Source: Chloroflexota bacterium (GTDB taxonomy: Bacteria > Chloroflexota > Anaerolineae > Anaerolineales > DRMV01). From it: a DNA stretch of 6,734 bases. The DNA lies in contig JAADEP010000049.1 in assembly GCA_013153335.1 (NCBI GenBank), positions 1 through 6,734 of the forward strand, given 5' to 3'. The translations under genes and the position numbers were made by a program. The notes under the pieces are model-generated. The model made no database searches, was not told where the DNA came from, and saw only the letters and a program-made list of their open reading frames with translations. Shown piece after piece: positions 5,979 through 6,734 of the stretch (its first letter is position 1; each line of letters starts with the position of its first letter).

Positions 5979-6023
5979 CCTCCTCATTTCCTGGCCGTGT
6001 GCTGTATTTCCCAGCAGGAGGGT
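5979..6023 (+). promoter_or_regulatory. cstA ribosome-binding site with possible anti-Shine-Dalgarno pairing
   Basis: The strong site AGGAGGGT (6016-6023) lies 5 nt before the ATG. CCTCCT at 5979-5984 is fully complementary to AGGAGG at 6016-6021. A competing small hairpin, TGCTG (6000-6004) with CAGCA (6012-6016), lies between and touches the first base of the site. The leader could therefore switch between a hidden and an exposed ribosome-binding site. The strong site is seen directly; the switching is inference. Confidence 0.4.
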
Positions 6024-6028
6024 GTCCC

Positions 6029-6734
6029 ATGGCGTTAGGCCTATTCATTTTTGCCATTTTGGTCGTGGTCGTCGGCTATCGCAAATATGCGAAACGGATC
6101 GACCGCGAGGTTATCCAGGCCGATCCGAAGCGGGCGACCCCAGCGGTGCTCTATAATGACGGCGTGGATTTCATGCCTGCGAGCGCGAGCGTGCTCTTTG
6201 GCTATCAATTCAAATCGATCGCCGCGTTGGGCCCCATTGTCGGGCCCATTATTGGTATTCAATACGGTTGGCTTCCGGCCGTCGCGTGGCTGCTGGTGGG
6301 GGTCTCGTTCATCGGATGGGTCCAAGACTACGCGTCGGCCATGCTCGCCATGCGCAACGAAGGGCTTACCATGGGCGGCTTGGCCTACCGCTTCATCTCC
6401 CCCCGTGCTCGTACGCTATTGCTCACGTTCCTCTATATCTACCTGCTCCTGATTATGGGCGCGTTCGGCGCGCTGATCGCTCCCCTCTTGGCCAAGCCGA
6501 ACGTTCCGATCGGGTTCTTACTGTTGGTCGCGGCCGGGGTCTTGGCCGGCCAGATGACTTACCGATGGCGCATGGACATCGGCCTGACCACCATCATCAC
6601 CGTGATTTTGGCGTTCATCGGTATCTATTTGGGTACGATGCCGTGGGCCCAGAAGCTTGTTGAGGCCATCAATGGCCTTGGTCCGGACCCCTTCTTCCGC
6701 CGTCCTTTGGGGTATGGGGACCTTTCGTGGGCCA
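6029..6734 (+). CDS. cstA: CstA-family carbon starvation / peptide-pyruvate transporter, N-terminal 235 residues (runs off the window)
   Basis: The frame is open from the ATG at 6029 to the window end. Residues 2-16 form a first membrane helix. They are followed by the CstA hallmarks TPA (37-39), DGVDFMP (44-50), VLFGYQFKSIAALGPIVGP (55-73), the aromatic helix with GWLPAVAWLLVG (80-91), then QDYASAMLAMRNEGLTMGG (99-117), and further helices near 128-152, 162-176 and 184-203. CstA proteins are inner-membrane importers of peptides or pyruvate, typically induced when carbon runs low. The usual Gly-His-His-Phe of the family reads GYQF (58-61) here, so this may be a divergent subgroup with another substrate. 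AGGAGGGT precedes the ATG by 5 nt. The gene is divergent from hemW and has its own predicted promoter and structured leader. The C-terminal half is not visible. Confidence 0.9.
   Translation, partial: MALGLFIFAILVVVVGYRKYAKRIDREVIQADPKRATPAVLYNDGVDFMPASASVLFGYQFKSIAALGPIVGPIIGIQYGWLPAVAWLLVGVSFIGWVQDYASAMLAMRNEGLTMGGLAYRFISPRARTLLLTFLYIYLLLIMGAFGALIAPLLAKPNVPIGFLLLVAAGVLAGQMTYRWRMDIGLTTIITVILAFIGIYLGTMPWAQKLVEAINGLGPDPFFRRPLGYGDLSWA

Overview
The window looks like chromosomal DNA of a Chloroflexota bacterium, probably an Anaerolineae-type thermophile. This is inferred from three things: high GC content, short intergenic gaps, and a secreted lipoprotein with a long Pro/Thr ('PTPTPT') linker followed by an NBR1-type FW domain, a combination I associate with that phylum. 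No mobile element, CRISPR array, tRNA or rRNA is visible. Nearly all of the sequence is coding.

Layout from left to right. (1) 1-152, plus strand: the last 49 residues of orotate phosphoribosyltransferase (pyrE). (2) 176-3099, minus strand: a tight three-gene cluster, read right to left. It holds an EamA/DMT-family transporter, a 68-residue two-CxxC zinc-ribbon protein whose ATG overlaps the transporter stop (ATGA), and after 12 nt a 583-residue multidomain lipoprotein. (3) 3155-3391, plus strand: a 78-residue YtxH-like membrane-anchored protein, divergent from the transporter and convergent with the next gene; the two stop codons share one TTAA. (4) 3388-5788, minus strand: a two-gene unit of hemW (radical SAM heme chaperone family) followed 4 nt later by a polytopic membrane protein resembling GT87/DUF2029 glycosyltransferases. 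(5) 5789-6028: a divergent regulatory region. (6) 6029 to the end, plus strand: the first 235 residues of a CstA-family transporter.

The two minus-strand clusters look like operons because of their overlaps and because ribosome-binding sites sit in or right behind the preceding stop codons. Their members do not form an obvious pathway. pyrE, hemW and cstA are ordinary metabolic or transport genes. The less explained items are the lipoprotein, the zinc-ribbon partner, and the GT87-like protein with altered signature residues.

Regulatory sequence is unusually legible. Three candidate promoters (for the YtxH gene, hemW and cstA) all carry a TGn extension on a TAnAAT -10 box. The hemW promoter lies so close to the ATG that its transcript should be leaderless. 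The cstA gene has an approximately 98-nt leader with a perfect stem-loop and a possible anti-Shine-Dalgarno element. I see no convincing new defence or mobile system here.
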